A stretch of 64,000 nucleotides of DNA from the NCBI GenBank assembly GCA_028753945.1, contig JAPNXP010000006.1:3968001-4032000 (forward strand), in the 5' to 3' direction. This document shows positions 41,701 through 50,166 of this stretch, one piece after another. The DNA comes from Hexactinellida sp. DTS-2022. Lineage: Eukaryota; Porifera; Hexactinellida. The translations under genes were made by a program, and so were the position numbers. The stretch's first letter is position 1. The number at the start of each line of letters is the position of its first letter. A model generated the notes under the pieces. That model was not told the origin of the DNA, did no database searches, and saw only the letters and a program-made list of their open reading frames with translations.

Positions 41701-43575
41701 GTTGATTTGTAAGAAATCTCCTTCTTCAGATTTGGGCAATAAATCCAAACCTAATTTCCTATAAACGGACATCAATAACGATTGTATAGTCTAAAATACA
41801 GTAGAACCTCGTTTGTAGGAACACCAAGGGACCGTAAAAAGTGTTCGCCTTATTAGGAATTCTTATAAACCTGTGTCATTTGTATTAAAAGGCTTTGAAG
41901 TGGACTGAAATAGTGTTCGCCTTATCCGGAAATTGTATTAACAGTGTTCGTACTAACGAGGTTCTACTGTATATAAGAACTCACCAATTCGTCCAATCTA
42001 TTTTTTCAGTCATTTTAAGTTTGATTTCTCGTAACTCATCCTACAGAGATCCAAAGCACTAATTATAGCAATTAATTCATCGTACTGTCGAAACCGGTTT
42101 TTCTAACCAATTATTTGCATGGAAATAAAGTAAGAAAAATCCAATAGTTATAATAAACCGATTGAGAATAAAACAAAATTGGAATTTTTTAAACATTTAG
42201 AAAAAGAATTTACTTATCCACCGATCATCGGCGTTTGTATTAAATAACCTGGCTAGTTTCTACCGATGGTGTTTTTTATAAACATAAAATAACAATCGGT
42301 GGATAAGTAAACTCTTAGAAAAAATAATTAGTTAGAAATCCGGTTTTGACTGTATTATGCACTAACTCACTGTAGAGTATGCTCCTTGAATGAACTTCCG
42401 TCTTTGAGAGATTAGCTCGAACATATTATTTGATATTATTTCAATCAAGTCATCTGACTAAAATATAGTCAGTTTTATTATACTTTTGAAGAGAGATGGA
42501 ATTTCAGTCGCAAAATAAAGGTAAACCAATGCCCATATATTTTAGCAAAACTTCATTATATAGACTTGAAATCTATCGAATATTTACAATTATTTGGATA
42601 GTAATGTACATAATGCCCAAAATATTAGATTGCTACTGTAATAATAAGAACTATTAAAACAAAGAAAGAAGAGTATTTACTTGAATCTATAACACATATA
42701 AAGTACTACATATAAACAAGTATATTATACGTATGTAATTTTTAATGTCTCTTAATTAGATTTAGGTGCAATTTAAAAATACTACGTATGTAGTATTATA
42801 CTGGTTGTTACCTGTTTCATTCTTTTAGATCCATAAAATATGTGTTTCTATAATACAACAAAATAAATCAATATAAACACAACAAAACGAAGATTTTTAG
42901 AAATTTACAAGATATTCTGTGTGCAGGTTATCTCTCCATTCTTTCAGAATTCCTATTAACTCCCAAGGCAGTTGGTCACCTTGTGCGATTACACGTTTGC
43001 CTTCCCTACAACATACAACGTTATATTTATATGAACAAAGTTTCCTATGCAATTACAGACTACAGTAGAACCTTGTTAATACGAACACCAGGGGACCGTC
43101 AAAATACGTTCACCTTATCCGGAATTCGTATTAACCAATGCCATTTGGATTCAAAAGGCTTTGAATGGGACTGAAATAGTGTTCGTATTAACCGTGTTCG
43201 TACTAACGAGGTTCTACTGTATAATATAATAATTACCCTTCTTGGATCGTAGTACTGTCTATCACATGAACATAAGAAGCAGGAAAAATTCCCTAAACAA
43301 TATTTATAACTGAATAATTTCAGATTTAATAATTCAATTGATTTTCTTACCTTTTCAGCTGGCTTTGTATACTCGTAACCTCGAAACCATCCTAATTAGA
43401 CAGGACATAGTTAATGTATGTAATTAGTGCTATTAGTATTAACGAACAAAATGAATAGAATTGCTGATATCCTAAATTCCTAATAGAATACCGGAATTTT
43501 GTTCCACAATCTCCATCTGAGCTCCCAGTGTGAGAGAGAGCTCGTATTGAGCTCTGGCTGTGAACGGGTATATCA
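8775..43575 (-). CDS. DOCK1: DOCK1/2/5-type Rac guanine-nucleotide exchange factor, 52 exons
   Basis: DOCK-A proteins work with ELMO at the plasma membrane to load GTP on Rac during engulfment, cell migration and myoblast fusion. From 5' to 3' the exons encode an SH3 domain, a helical N-terminal region, DHR1 (phospholipid-binding C2-like), a long alpha-helical middle, the catalytic DHR2, and a proline-rich tail. Joining 52 exons gives 6081 coding nt in one frame, about 2026 residues, slightly longer than vertebrate DOCK1. All adjacent phases match. The SH3 domain plus PxxP tail point to the DOCK1/2/5 branch. The initiator exon, expected upstream of 43575, was not identified. One join (31115 to 29605) appears to lack about ten residues present in DOCK1, so a tiny exon may be missing. 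The 18769-24746 intron hosts B3GLCT on the other strand. Exon lists are in the five region entries below. Confidence 0.93.
9046..10381. other. DOCK intron 51, MITE-filled
   Basis: It holds D fragments near 9055-9120, A remnants near 9140-9270, a G-like remnant near 9290-9400, a B element at about 9608-9777, and the expanded A element at 9987-10331. No exon was recognised. Confidence 0.55.
9987..10331. repeat. Family A MITE with internal tandem expansion
   Basis: The ends are family A (AACTAAGTTCTACTG at the right). The interior repeats a segment of about 60 bp four times between about 10035 and 10290 (CAATATCAATTGTATTGAAA, then GGCTTTGAAGGGACTGAATT, then AGTGTTCGTAT), making it about twice the usual A length. 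Confidence 0.75.
11232..11385. repeat. Family F MITE
   Basis: TIRs CAGTCGACTCCACTTAATAG and its inverse AGCGGAGTTGACTG, TA-flanked, with a CTCGGGACCAGG core. Other copies or parts: 346-454, about 38826-39134, 51118-51284, about 55795-55893 and 58612-58752. Confidence 0.8.
11600..11880. repeat. Degenerate short tandem repeat, GGGAATTCTATG type
   Basis: Roughly 15-20 imperfect units containing TGGGAATT or TATGGGAA follow one another. Similar short stretches occur at 56255-56285 and 63865-63925. No coding potential was seen. Confidence 0.55.
12260..12563. repeat. Family G MITE beside a DOCK splice donor
   Basis: TIRs CAGTGAACTCCCGTTATAAC and its inverse ATAACGGGAGTTGACTG. The interior repeats TATAACGAAAT/TATAACGAAGTC at least six times. 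It ends 11 bp from the donor of DOCK exon 12574-12701. Other copies: about 24418-24574, 32513-32834, about 47762-47916, about 56473-56641, 63159-63331. Confidence 0.8.
12744..12932. repeat. AAAC/AACG microsatellite
   Basis: About 190 bp of 4-bp units: CAAA runs interrupted by CAAT, CGAA and CAGA variants. It lies in the DOCK intron between exons 12994-13206 and 12574-12701. Confidence 0.95.
15145..16000. other. DOCK intron 44, with half of the TTGGAGGCAC hairpin element
   Basis: At about 15205-15320 lies a segment related to the centre of the 56968-57601 foldback: TTTGGAGGCACTTTT, a loop, then TAGTGCCTCCAAA and CACAGCTGTAATTTTAGATT. The rest shows no exon or recognised repeat. Confidence 0.55.
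16088..18038. other. DOCK intron 43 with nested H and A elements
   Basis: A family-H element (16102-16435, end GGTACGTTATAACCGAGTTC) is split by a family-A element (16235 to about 16408). A partial A element ends at about 16577. A dispersed repeat around 17135-17240 (ACTTCCAATGG, AACCAATGTGTGATAT) has relatives near 6060-6120, 20215-20245 and 47950-48010. No exon was seen in 16600-18038. Confidence 0.55.
18769..21313. other. DOCK intron 40, left part, upstream of B3GLCT
   Basis: AT-rich with no exon recognised. It contains a family-C element at 20595-20786 and a fragment of the GCTTCCAAGGAGGGATGG dispersed repeat near 20222. The B3GLCT promoter must lie here; a TATA-like GGTATATACC near 21262 is suggestive only. 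Confidence 0.5.
20595..20786. repeat. Family C MITE
   Basis: CAGTGGTGTTCGCCTAATAG at one end and CGCGAACACAATTG at the other, with CAGTCCCCAAGCGAGC inside. Further copies or parts: 2744-3024, 4614-4968, 10867-11034, 14138 to about 14275, 14289 to about 14368, about 41333-41465, 56291-56447, 58128-58345 and 63552-63852. Variants are at 33000-33147 and 49224-49318. Confidence 0.85.
21314..22789 (+). CDS. B3GLCT: Beta-1,3-glucosyltransferase B3GLCT, intronless, nested in DOCK intron
   Basis: B3GLCT (B3GALTL) is an ER enzyme that adds glucose to O-fucose on thrombospondin type 1 repeats and helps their folding. The 491-residue single ORF aligns along its length with the family. The N-terminal half has WTILSLLQQQYHVIY, ILICEDSTR, VIIHHFGP, YPLFASGF and HEIAVLIF. 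The C-terminal GT31 catalytic half has IAVKTHAGNYKTRIPILQKT, TGGGHCEKLLFI, the metal-binding VVDDDTF (Asp361-363), ILGEKYGF, YPFITGGGGI and RTPDDMWLG. A hydrophobic stretch near residues 11-29 (MIVISLLLVFSIFANA) is a signal peptide or anchor. Unlike the vertebrate protein, which ends in a KDEL-like REEL, this one ends in SLMDY, so ER retention must differ. Vertebrate B3GLCT has many introns; here there are none. AATAAA near 23143 could be the polyA signal. Confidence 0.95.
   Translation: MLTDYKYSGMVCEMIVISLLLVFSIFANANKDFEFDGLELRQEVDEQFNIEILGGNNSSLDFDILIIVRSQPGSYHKQRLKLFELNLKQQINGENNVIFAIIRIHEVEKFVSGSWTILSLLQQQYHVIYRAKWILICEDSTRLNLSEIALFLSVKDHATPQYFGHCLRDKEPVIIHHFGPRITDLHLFDYPLFASGFILSKSLVRYIASFDLDDKTIAHTSIDISHEIAVLIFAKLKVRLSCLKMFCVEKNEDCMSWVDLEINTGCRENKFNLDDLSIAVKTHAGNYKTRIPILQKTWLNDAINVTKFYTHSLEETNGFNGKINFIDVGFANTGGGHCEKLLFIMKSFYHTENSTWLAVVDDDTFINIKRLGEILSCHEVGKEAIILGEKYGFSQINGQGYPFITGGGGIIMNRKAVGKFIKANVYCAARTPDDMWLGMFGNAYGITFLNYPNFHQSTVDSYHKDYIRCYKAVSYHRLRSVREYEESLMDY
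22790..24746. other. DOCK intron 40, right part, downstream of B3GLCT
   Basis: AT-rich; no exon recognised. It ends in a cluster of MITEs: B (24252 to about 24411), G (about 24418-24574) and D (24596-24670), close to the donor of DOCK exon 24747-24878. Confidence 0.55.
24596..24670. repeat. Family D MITE, minimal copy
   Basis: A 75-bp near-palindrome: CAGTGGATGCCGGTTATAAG at one end, ATAACCGACATCTACTG at the other, with a CGTCGGGAACTGC core. Other copies: 1590-1731, 1899-2038, about 13251-13385, 40870-41026, 54875-54942, 55330 to about 55394, 62322-62401, 62783 to about 62848, about 63723-63822. Confidence 0.85.
24928..25084. repeat. Family A MITE in DOCK intron
   Basis: CAGTAGAACCTCGTTAGTAC to ACGAGGTTCTACTG, with AGGTCCCCTGG core. 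Confidence 0.85.
25132..25237. repeat. Family M inverted-repeat element
   Basis: Ends GCCAACACCTTTTCTAATG and AAAGGTGTTGGC, with internal TTTTCAGGAAC and GCGAAGCTGGTTTTTTAT. Related copies lie at about 1055-1175, 32140-32240 and 38102-38190, with remnants near 19450-19490 and 28575-28620. The ends are not CAGT, so this is a different lineage. Confidence 0.65.
26310..28253. other. DOCK intron 36, no recognised content
   Basis: AT-rich sequence with small random ORFs only. I saw no exon, no complete MITE and no RNA gene. Confidence 0.5.
28434..28574. repeat. Family H MITE
   Basis: CAGTAGAACTCGGTTATAAC and TACGTTATAACCGATTCTACTG ends, internal TAGTACGTAC motifs and TTCCCGAGGGG core. Relatives: 16102-16435 (nested), about 34395-34520, about 58995-59085, and the long foldback 56968-57601. 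Confidence 0.75.
29606..31114. other. DOCK intron 33, possibly hiding a tiny exon
   Basis: Alignment with DOCK1 suggests about ten residues missing between the flanking exons, equal to a roughly 30-nt exon. I could not find one. An I-like element lies at about 30690-30843 and a B-like half near 29620-29700. Confidence 0.4.
31735..31845. repeat. Short inverted-repeat element with GGCCGTTATATACA motif
   Basis: TGGCCGTTATATACAGGTGA and TGGCCGTTATAGACAAG occur about 70 bp apart, the pattern of MITE subterminal repeats. No second copy was noticed, so the borders are uncertain. Confidence 0.4.
32513..32834. repeat. Family G MITE with nested family A MITE
   Basis: The outer G element (AAACTCCCGTTAAACG to CAGGAGTTTACTG) is interrupted at 32604-32766 by a complete A element (CAGTAGAACCTCGTTAG to CGAGTTCTACTG). 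Confidence 0.75.
34005..34320. other. GC-richer island in DOCK intron, unclassified element
   Basis: About 310 bp noticeably richer in GC than its surroundings. It is bounded by GGCTGGGTAGGAAG and CTCCTTCCCAGCC, an imperfect terminal inverted repeat. It contains TGGCTATAGTGG, which resembles a pol III box A, and GAGTTCGATAAGC, a weak box B, about 80 bp apart. A T-run follows. It could be a SINE, a non-autonomous DNA element or an intronic ncRNA. No protein reading was recognised. Confidence 0.4.
34580..34675. repeat. Partial copy of the TTGGAGGCAC hairpin element
   Basis: ACGGAGGCACTA, loop, TAGTGCCTCCAAAGG and GTCGGCACAGCTGTAATTTT match the centre and one arm of the foldback at 56968-57601 and the segment at 15205-15320. 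It follows an H-like element at about 34395-34520. Confidence 0.7.
35150..35343. repeat. Family E MITE
   Basis: AGTCAGGTCTGCTTATTGTG at one end and TCATAATAAAAGAACCTACTG at the other. The interior has repeated TTATTATGAAC motifs and TTGGTCCCTTGAATG. Other copies: about 25716-25881, about 37380-37545, 38327-38541, about 40480-40653, about 46952-47112, 49461-49654, and halves within 51040-51500. Confidence 0.85.
36190..36390. repeat. Dispersed repeat R1
   Basis: A segment of about 190 bp containing ATCCAGGAGCGCGAGACGCT, TTTCTCCTATACC-like and ATTGGATCAGACCAGGATTA. It recurs at about 41044-41225 (same strand) and about 1736-1895 (opposite strand), with short tails at 55398-55440 and 62848-62890. 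Termini are unclear. Confidence 0.7.
37198..37369. repeat. Family I MITE
   Basis: CAGTCAACATCCGTTAATTC and GAATTAACGGTTGTCGATTG ends, internal TTCGAATTA repeats. A related but rearranged element lies at about 40057-40273. Confidence 0.75.
37962..38100. repeat. Family A MITE
   Basis: CAGTGAACCTCGTTAATACG to CTAACGAGGTTCTACTG. A family-M element follows immediately (38102-38190). Confidence 0.8.
40870..41225. repeat. Family D MITE followed by R1
   Basis: D at 40870-41026 (CAGTGGATGCCGATTATAAG to CGACATCTACTG) starts 22 bp upstream of the acceptor of DOCK exon 40691-40848. R1 follows at about 41044-41225. Confidence 0.75.
41799..41969. repeat. Family A MITE in a small DOCK intron
   Basis: CAGTAGAACCTCGTTTGTAG to ACGAGGTTCTACTG. 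It takes up most of the 226-bp intron and ends 16 bp from the donor of exon 41985-42040's neighbour boundary at 41985. Confidence 0.8.
42085..42352. repeat. Family K MITE carrying a hairpin insert
   Basis: Ends CTGTCGAAACCGGTTTTTCT and AGAAATCCGGTTTTGACTG. Between about 42213 and 42317 it carries an inverted repeat (TTTACTTATCCACCGATCAT and ATCGGTGGATAAGTAAAC), related to the hairpin at 59290-59412. K fragments also occur near 2950, 10690 and 13620-13705. Confidence 0.65.
43063..43219. repeat. Family A MITE, reference copy
   Basis: CAGTAGAACCTTGTTAATAC to ACGAGGTTCTACTG, TA on both sides, CCAGGGGACCGTC core. The interior repeats CGTATTAACC and carries TTTGGATTCAAAAGGCTTTG. Family A is the most abundant family. 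Further copies: 14686-14800, 47153-47256, 48064-48204, 57895-58032, 59095-59223, 60607-60770, 62416-62588, 62595-62768, and others listed separately. Confidence 0.9.
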
Positions 43576-43691
43576 CTACAGAGATATTACATGCATAAGC
43601 TACAGTATATGCCGGATATAAGAACAGTTTGAGTGGATATTACAAATTCATTTTACATACATAAGTTACAGTAGATGCCGGATATAAGAAC

Positions 43692-43968
43692 AGTTTGAAT
43701 GAATAATACAAATTCATTTTGAATGGAAATACCAAATCCATTTTGAATGGAAATTACAAATCCAGTTTGAATGGAAATTACAAATCCAGTTTGAATGGAA
43801 ATTACAAATTCAGTTTGAATGGAAATTACAAATCCAGTTTGAATGGAAATTACAAATCCAGTTTGAGTGGAAATTACAAATTCATTTTGAGTGAAAATTA
43901 CAAATTCACATTGAATGGAAATTACTAATCCAGTTTGAATGGAAATTACAAGTCTAGTTTAAGTGGAA
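43692..43968. repeat. 24-bp minisatellite
   Basis: About eleven imperfect copies of a 24-bp unit containing TTTGAATGGAAATTACAAAT. Since 24 is a multiple of three, one plus-strand frame stays open by chance and reads as repeating NGNYKSSL. There is no reason to think it is translated. It lies just upstream of the first recognised DOCK exon. Confidence 0.95.
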
Positions 43969-44328
43969 TTATCAAATTACCGAGTGCAATCTGCCGTGTG
44001 TGGTGAGTAGGAGCCCATCCCGTTCTGTGCATAGACATCAGCTAATACACACGGTACAGCAACAATAATATACTACATAGACTCTCGTTAATACAACACG
44101 AATATGGCGAAATATCGGTTAATGAGTACAAGGTTTAATTCCCCTAGTATACATACAAATGCATGTAAGTGACTCCGGTTAATTTGAATTTCCGGATAAC
44201 GATCAAATTTAGACGATCCCCTGGTGTCCATATTAAAGAGAGTCTACTCTTAGAAGCTATTATTAAAATTCAGGTCATGCTTATTTGTAAATAAAGTTGG
44301 CAACTTTCGATTATAAACAAACAACATA

Positions 44329-44503
44329 CAGTAGACTTTCATTAATACGAACAATAGGGGATCATTGAAATTTGTCCATATTATCCGGAATTTCGTATTA
44401 ACCGGAGTCACTTGCATGCATCTGTATAGGCTAGGGGAATTAAACCTTGTACTCCTTACTCGACATTTAGCCTTATCCGTGTTCCTATTAACGAGGGCTA
44501 TTG
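44329..44503. repeat. Family B MITE, reference copy
   Basis: CAGTAGACTTTCATTAATAC at the left, AACGAGGGCTATTG at the right, interior AACCGGAGTCACTTGCATGC and GGCTAGGGGAATTAAACCTT. Other copies: 1202-1367, about 2552-2723, about 9608-9777, about 24252-24411, about 39290-39391, about 44072-44246, about 45099-45260. Confidence 0.8.
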
Positions 44504-44525
44504 TACTATGTATTTTTGTTTAAAC

Positions 44526-44665
44526 CAGTGATTCCCAACCTTTTTCAACCGTGGACCACCTATAGCAAATATTAGACATTATGTGGACCCCCTCTCATTG
44601 ACTGTAATATTGATTTTCTTGTGGACCCCCTATTGTCGTCCGTGGCCCCAGGTTGGGAACCACTG
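44526..44665. mobile_element. Non-autonomous hAT-like element with 8-bp TSD
   Basis: A 140-bp element with ends CAGTGATTCCCAACCT and AGGTTGGGAACCACTG. It is flanked by GTTTAAAC (44518-44525) and GATTAAAC (44666-44673), an 8-bp duplication with one mismatch, as expected for hAT elements. The interior repeats GTGGACCCCCT. Confidence 0.85.
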
Positions 44666-45934
44666 GATTAAACAAACAACATATGATTCATAATAAAATA
44701 AACAAATGTCTATCGATTCAATTGGGATAAAACTAGAAGCCAATTCAATATAAACTATCAAATTACAAAACCTATCTTGTATGAATATTTACAGTAATTT
44801 ATCCGTAAAAACATGGTATTCACATACAATATATATTTCCAATCTATTCATAGTTGTTTATATAAAGCCAATAAATATTGTAAACGAATGCCTACCTCGC
44901 GACCTTTGTACTGGGGGCAAAATTGAAACCAGCACAATCAATACAAATGCATGTTATATGTTATATTGGCTTATCATGTAAGCTAAAGAGTTTTTAGGTT
45001 TCTCAAATTTGATTTAAACATTCCTGCTACTTTTCAGTTTTGGAACAATAACGGTGTTTATTAGAGGCCATTGTATAAATACATAAATATTCTTTACAGT
45101 AAACTCTCGTTAACGAACACGGATAAAGTGAAAATCGGTAAGGTTTAATTCCCCTAACCTATATAAATGCATGTAAGTGACTTCGGTTAAAACAAATTTT
45201 CAGGTTATAAGAACAAATTTCAAAGGTCGCCTGGTGTTCCTATTAACGAGAGTCTACTATACTACTATAAGAATTAAATCAAGATTTCAGCGGTTTTTGT
45301 AAAGAACAATATGTAGGCCTTTTATACAGTAGTGAAAGCACTCTAATAAGGGAATTATTTTAGATTGAATATACATATATAGATAGTAATTATAGAAAAT
45401 TACTAATCACATATTTGTTTGGCTGTTTATCAATACAGTATTAATAATTAATTTAACTGGCATTAATAATTTGCTCATTATAATTACCCATCATACACAA
45501 TATTTTTCAGAATTTTATAAGAATATCGGAATTTCAAATTGTTAAACTGACTGTAATTGTATAAATTTAAACTCGAACTACAGACTAACAAATGAATAAA
45601 CAAATACAAAATACTAATTTCTGATATAGTATTTCAATATACAGTATTTACTCGAATAGTAAGTACTAGCCTATAGGCAATTATTGTTTTTTTCTCCATT
45701 TTTGGGACCAATTTTTTTAGGAAATTTCGAGAGTATCACATTTGAATTTTGTATACAATTTATTTATAATAGTTGGTTGATAATCGTATTGAGACTTGTA
45801 TTTGATTAAGATGCTTATTCCGGGCAGCTATAATAACTTTTAATTTGTTACTATTCGAGTATATACGATATAGTGTGAATTAAACTACTAGATAGCTATA
45901 TAATTGTGAATAGATCGGCAATATAGTATATAAT

Positions 45935-48900
45935 CTACTTAACACAGTTTATAGGAGGAAGTGCTATTGCCTCAAGTTTAAATTCCTTTTGTAGACAAGA
46001 CACTATAACTCTAACTGGAGTGAATAACTTCAGTTCTTCATTGAAAGGTTCCCCATCAGTTTTCCAAGAAATCTTAAGTTTTTGCGGACATGAATTCTTA
46101 TTGTATTCAAAACTAACTGCGTATCCTTCCATTACAATACGTTCACAATACACGCGAACTTCAATGCCTATTCTTGTCAGCATTACATCAAAAGAACTAT
46201 CAAGCACTTTCATAATTCTACCATTCTCCTCAATAGGAACAGTGCTATGTAGAAAATAAGCAAAAAACAACATATTGCATTGCAAACTCGCTTTTTTAGC
46301 CATAAGTTTACTCTCATTACATTCTTCAGGAATGACGTCATATTCTACATCTTCTATTTCCAAAGCAGGTCCCTGGTTAATAGCAGCCGCCAATTGTCTA
46401 TGTACTATTAAATCTGGATACCTCCTTATAGGGGAAGTGTAGTGAGTGTAAAGCTTAAAATTCAGTGCGTAATGTAATGAATCAAGGCCTTCTTTAAGTC
46501 GTGTGTATTTTGCTAATGCCATTGGTATTGCACATAGATTTGATAGGATACAAATCTCGTCTGTATCATGTTTTTCTGAGAAAGTATTTAGTGCTTTCAT
46601 AATACCCCCAGCACTTGTAATATCGATTGGAATATTGTAGTCTTTACATATTTTAAAAAGCTTGGTGTCAAGTTTATATTGTGAGGGTGTGGGGTGTATT
46701 CTGATCATTGCATGCTCCGGATAATGAGTAGCTAACTTCTGAGCTATTAGCTTGTTAGCTAACAGCATGAACTCTTCTATTAGGAAGTGGCTTGTGTGAC
46801 GGATATAAGGACCAAAACCTATTAGGATATATATAAATACTAAATAAATGAGATACATTCAGTATACATTGGAGAAATTTCATATTTGATTATGAACAAT
46901 TATTAAAGGAAATTTCAATATGACAATTACCCAAAGATTTTGGAAAATTACAGTTAGGTTTGCTTAATATGAACACTTTTTATTATGAACAAGCCCTATG
47001 GTCCCAATTTACAACTTACATAGAGCTTGTATCAAGTTGAGTTCGCTTTAAATGAAATCTCGATTTACTATGAAATGGTCCCTTGAATGTTCATAATAAA
47101 ATAACCTGACTTTCTACCTATATTACCTTTTGTTCTATATTACCCATATATGCAGTAGAACCTCGTTAATACGTACATACACGGTTAATATGAATTCCGG
47201 ACATGGTGAACACATTTTGACGGTCGCCTGGTGTTCGTACTAACGAAGTTCTACTGTAACTCACCCATTGGATCGCCTGTTTCTGGGTTTAAAGAAAAGG
47301 ACAGTTTTACTTTCTGTAATATTAAAGACCCATTTTGTATCCGTAACTCTCTCAATTTCATTGCCAACAAATTCAAATTGAGTAAAGATTCAACAATTTT
47401 ATCAACCGGTTGTCCACGTATATTTTTCTGTAAAACTTCTTTCCAATCTTCATTTACATTCTGTATTACATCACCAGCCAATTCATAATGCATTTTATAG
47501 CAAGATCGTATAACAGTACGTCCGTACCATATATCAAATGGTTCACAACTATTGCTATTCATTTTAAACACAACTGAAAGAGCCAATCTATCTACATTAG
47601 GATTCAAACTGCATAGCTTGTCAGCTAACTGTTCAGGTAGCATTCGTATAACCCTGTGTGTTAGGTATATACTGGTGCCTCGCTTCCTCGATTCTAAGTC
47701 TAAATAGAAGTTTGTTAATTAATAGGAAATAGGGCTTATTTATACAGTAATAAACATTATAAAGTAAACTCTCGTTATAACGAAGTGCTTGGGTCCTGTA
47801 AATTCCTTCGTTATATCCGAATATTCGTTATAAGCGGATGGTAATAATTCATTTAGTGCTCTGGGGGGAAATGTCAATTTCGTTATAACTGACTAAGATA
47901 TAATGGGAGTTTACTGTATATTAATAGGATTTAGAAATGGGGTCATTCAAACGGTACGAAAAGCTTCCAAAGGAGGAACCAATGTGTGACATAAAATCTT
48001 TTTTGTATTACAAACAACGGCTGCAATACAGTACAACTCCGCATTGGAAATAGAATGTAACTACAGCAGAACCTCGTTAATAAGTACACCAAGGGATCGT
48101 AAAATTAGTTCTCCTTAACAGTATGATTTGTATTTAAAAGGTGTTCGTATCAACCGGAATTTGTATTAACCATGTTCGACGTTCGTACTAACGAGGTTCT
48201 ACTGTAATTCGTTTAAACATTTTATGAAGTCACAAGGTTACATACCCAAAGCAGAATTCTCCTTAACAAAGTAGCTAACATCCGCAATATGCACTCCAAC
48301 TTCAAACGTATCTGAATCTATCTTCTTACAATGCAGGGCATCATCAATATCCCTAGCAGTAGATGGGTCTATTGTGAATATACATTCGTTTGTAAGGTCA
48401 CGTCTCGATTTATATTCCTCTGCTGGAATATTCCATTCGTTATTAGGAAGACAGTTAAGGGAATCTTGTGTGAAATCATCACCATGTGTAATGTCATTTT
48501 CTATTAGGAGAGCTGTTATTTGGATATCGAGATTACTCCAATCACCAAGACAGTATATTAAGTCGCCATTTGCATAAGGGGAATCAACCTAGGGGTATAT
48601 ACATTGTAATAAATCAACAGGGAATTAAGGTAAATATAGGTATATAGCATAGCATTAAAACACACGAATAGCCTGGGCCTGGGGTCCAAGGTATAAATAG
48701 AAAAAAACACTTTCGTTTTCACTTAAATTGGCAACAAAGATAGTATTTAATGGGAGAACTGAGCTTTGTATAACATATCTCTCTAACTATTAAGTAGGGC
48801 TGAAACTAATATACCGAATATTCGAATATTCGTTCGTTTAGAAAAAGGTTCGTTCGTTACATTTCGAATATTAATTTCAGCCCTACTATTAAGTACCTTC

Positions 48901-50135
48901 CAATCCGTAATCTTGACAGCAAATATAGAGGAATCATACTTGCGTTTATCCTCTACATAATCAGCTGGGCACTGTGCTAAAGGCACCAATATTCGCGGCA
49001 GTCTAGACTCCCTAGGAGAGAATAACACTATACCTAAGTTAGCATCAAATCTCTTTAGAAACCCTACAGTGTTTCTACTGTGCTTCTTCTGACTGATGGC
49101 CACTACTCTACCCATTCTCTGTTGGGATAGTTCGTTGAAGTAGGGAGTAGAATCTGTGTCTGGGTTATGGGGAATGTCTAGAAATAGCAACCTAATAACC
49201 AACCACGAATAACAATTCATATACAGTGGAATTGCTTTATTAGCAACTCGCATTTTGCATGAAATTGGGTTGCTGCAATGTTGCTAATAGGGGAGTTGCT
49301 TATAAAGCAATTCCACTGTATACTCTATTAGTAAAGAGGCAGTTGTAACAGGTTTTTTCTTTCCCTTAGTTTTGTTATATGTATTTCAGAAGACATTTTA
49401 TCTAATGCTTGTAAAGTCAATAACATGATTTGAAAACTTCCATTAAATGCAAGTACTTTACAGTCAGGTCAGCTTATTGTGAACAATTTTTCGTTTGCTT
49501 AATATGAAAAACTTTTATTATGAACAGGCCCTATGGTCCAAATTTAACAACTTACATAGGGTTTGTATTAAGTTGAATAAGCTTATTATGAAGTCGCTCT
49601 ATTATTAACACAATTATTGGTCCCTTGAATGTTCATAATAAAAGAACCTGACTGGATAAATATTAATTAGAAAATCCTACACATTCCTATTATCACTCTG
49701 CATTGAGAGAATATTTACTTTACTATAGTAGCTATTAGCTAACATAAGTTACAGTATTAACAAGGTAAAGAAATGTATAATTTCAATAGATAAATTTACT
49801 TAACTAATCAGTACTAAGTTTAGATTAGGTATTGCAGGTGTAAAGTAAGGTAGAGAATACAAATTTAAATATTCATAGAATATTTGAGAGCAATAAATTA
49901 GATAAATATGCGATAAACTTTGACAGTATTTCAAATTCATAATTAGTAAAATGTTTTGTGTGATAAAATAATGTATTTTGAGATTTTTGTTGCGTTTACT
50001 GGATTGGTGATGAACATGATAAACAATCAGAGGTTTGTAATTATTAATTTAATTGTGTTATACTATTATAGAATGTTTAAATTCAGAGTGATTGTTCTTT
50101 CGAATTTCGCATTTATAAATTTATAATATTAATAT

Positions 50136-50166
<31 letters not shown>

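Larger units (their letters stand above)
38581..43575 (-). other. DOCK1: DOCK N-terminal SH3 and helical region exons 1-16
   Basis: Exons 43492-43575, 43351-43391, 43237-43292, 42909-43005, 42812-42847, 42371-42457, 41985-42040, 41671-41758, 41569-41607, 40691-40848, 40315-40405, 39952-40012, 39600-39674, 39421-39529, 38705-38790 and 38581-38645. The SH3 is spread over the first three (IYPFTARAQYELSLTLG, GWFRGYEY, KGIFPASYVHVID) and lacks its first strand because the upstream exon is missing. The following helical region, which supports ELMO binding and autoinhibition in the family, shows LPWELIGILKEWR, KIDWTNWKLGLDLL, LISLYNHQSSKFISE, LYLVVRIVR and RRPFGNGVLPLDNIL. Exon 42812-42847 is only 36 nt and 41569-41607 only 39 nt. 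Confidence 0.9.
43576..45934. other. DOCK 5' region to DIS3L2 3' end
   Basis: This must contain the DOCK initiator exon, not identified, and its promoter. It holds a minisatellite (43692-43968), B elements (about 44072-44246, 44329-44503, about 45099-45260) and a hAT-like element (44526-44665). On the minus strand AATAAA near 45761 is a plausible DIS3L2 polyA signal, about 170 nt after the stop. Confidence 0.55.

Noticed and set aside
43719-43928. Plus-strand ORF with repeating NGNYKSSL
   Set aside because: It is produced by the 24-bp minisatellite; unit length divisible by three keeps it open. No start context or flanking exon.
44885-44945. Candidate DOCK first exon ending CGCGAG|GTAGGC on the minus strand
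   Set aside because: The donor looks good, but the frame matching the next exon's phase has no ATG, and the other frames hit stops or are out of phase.
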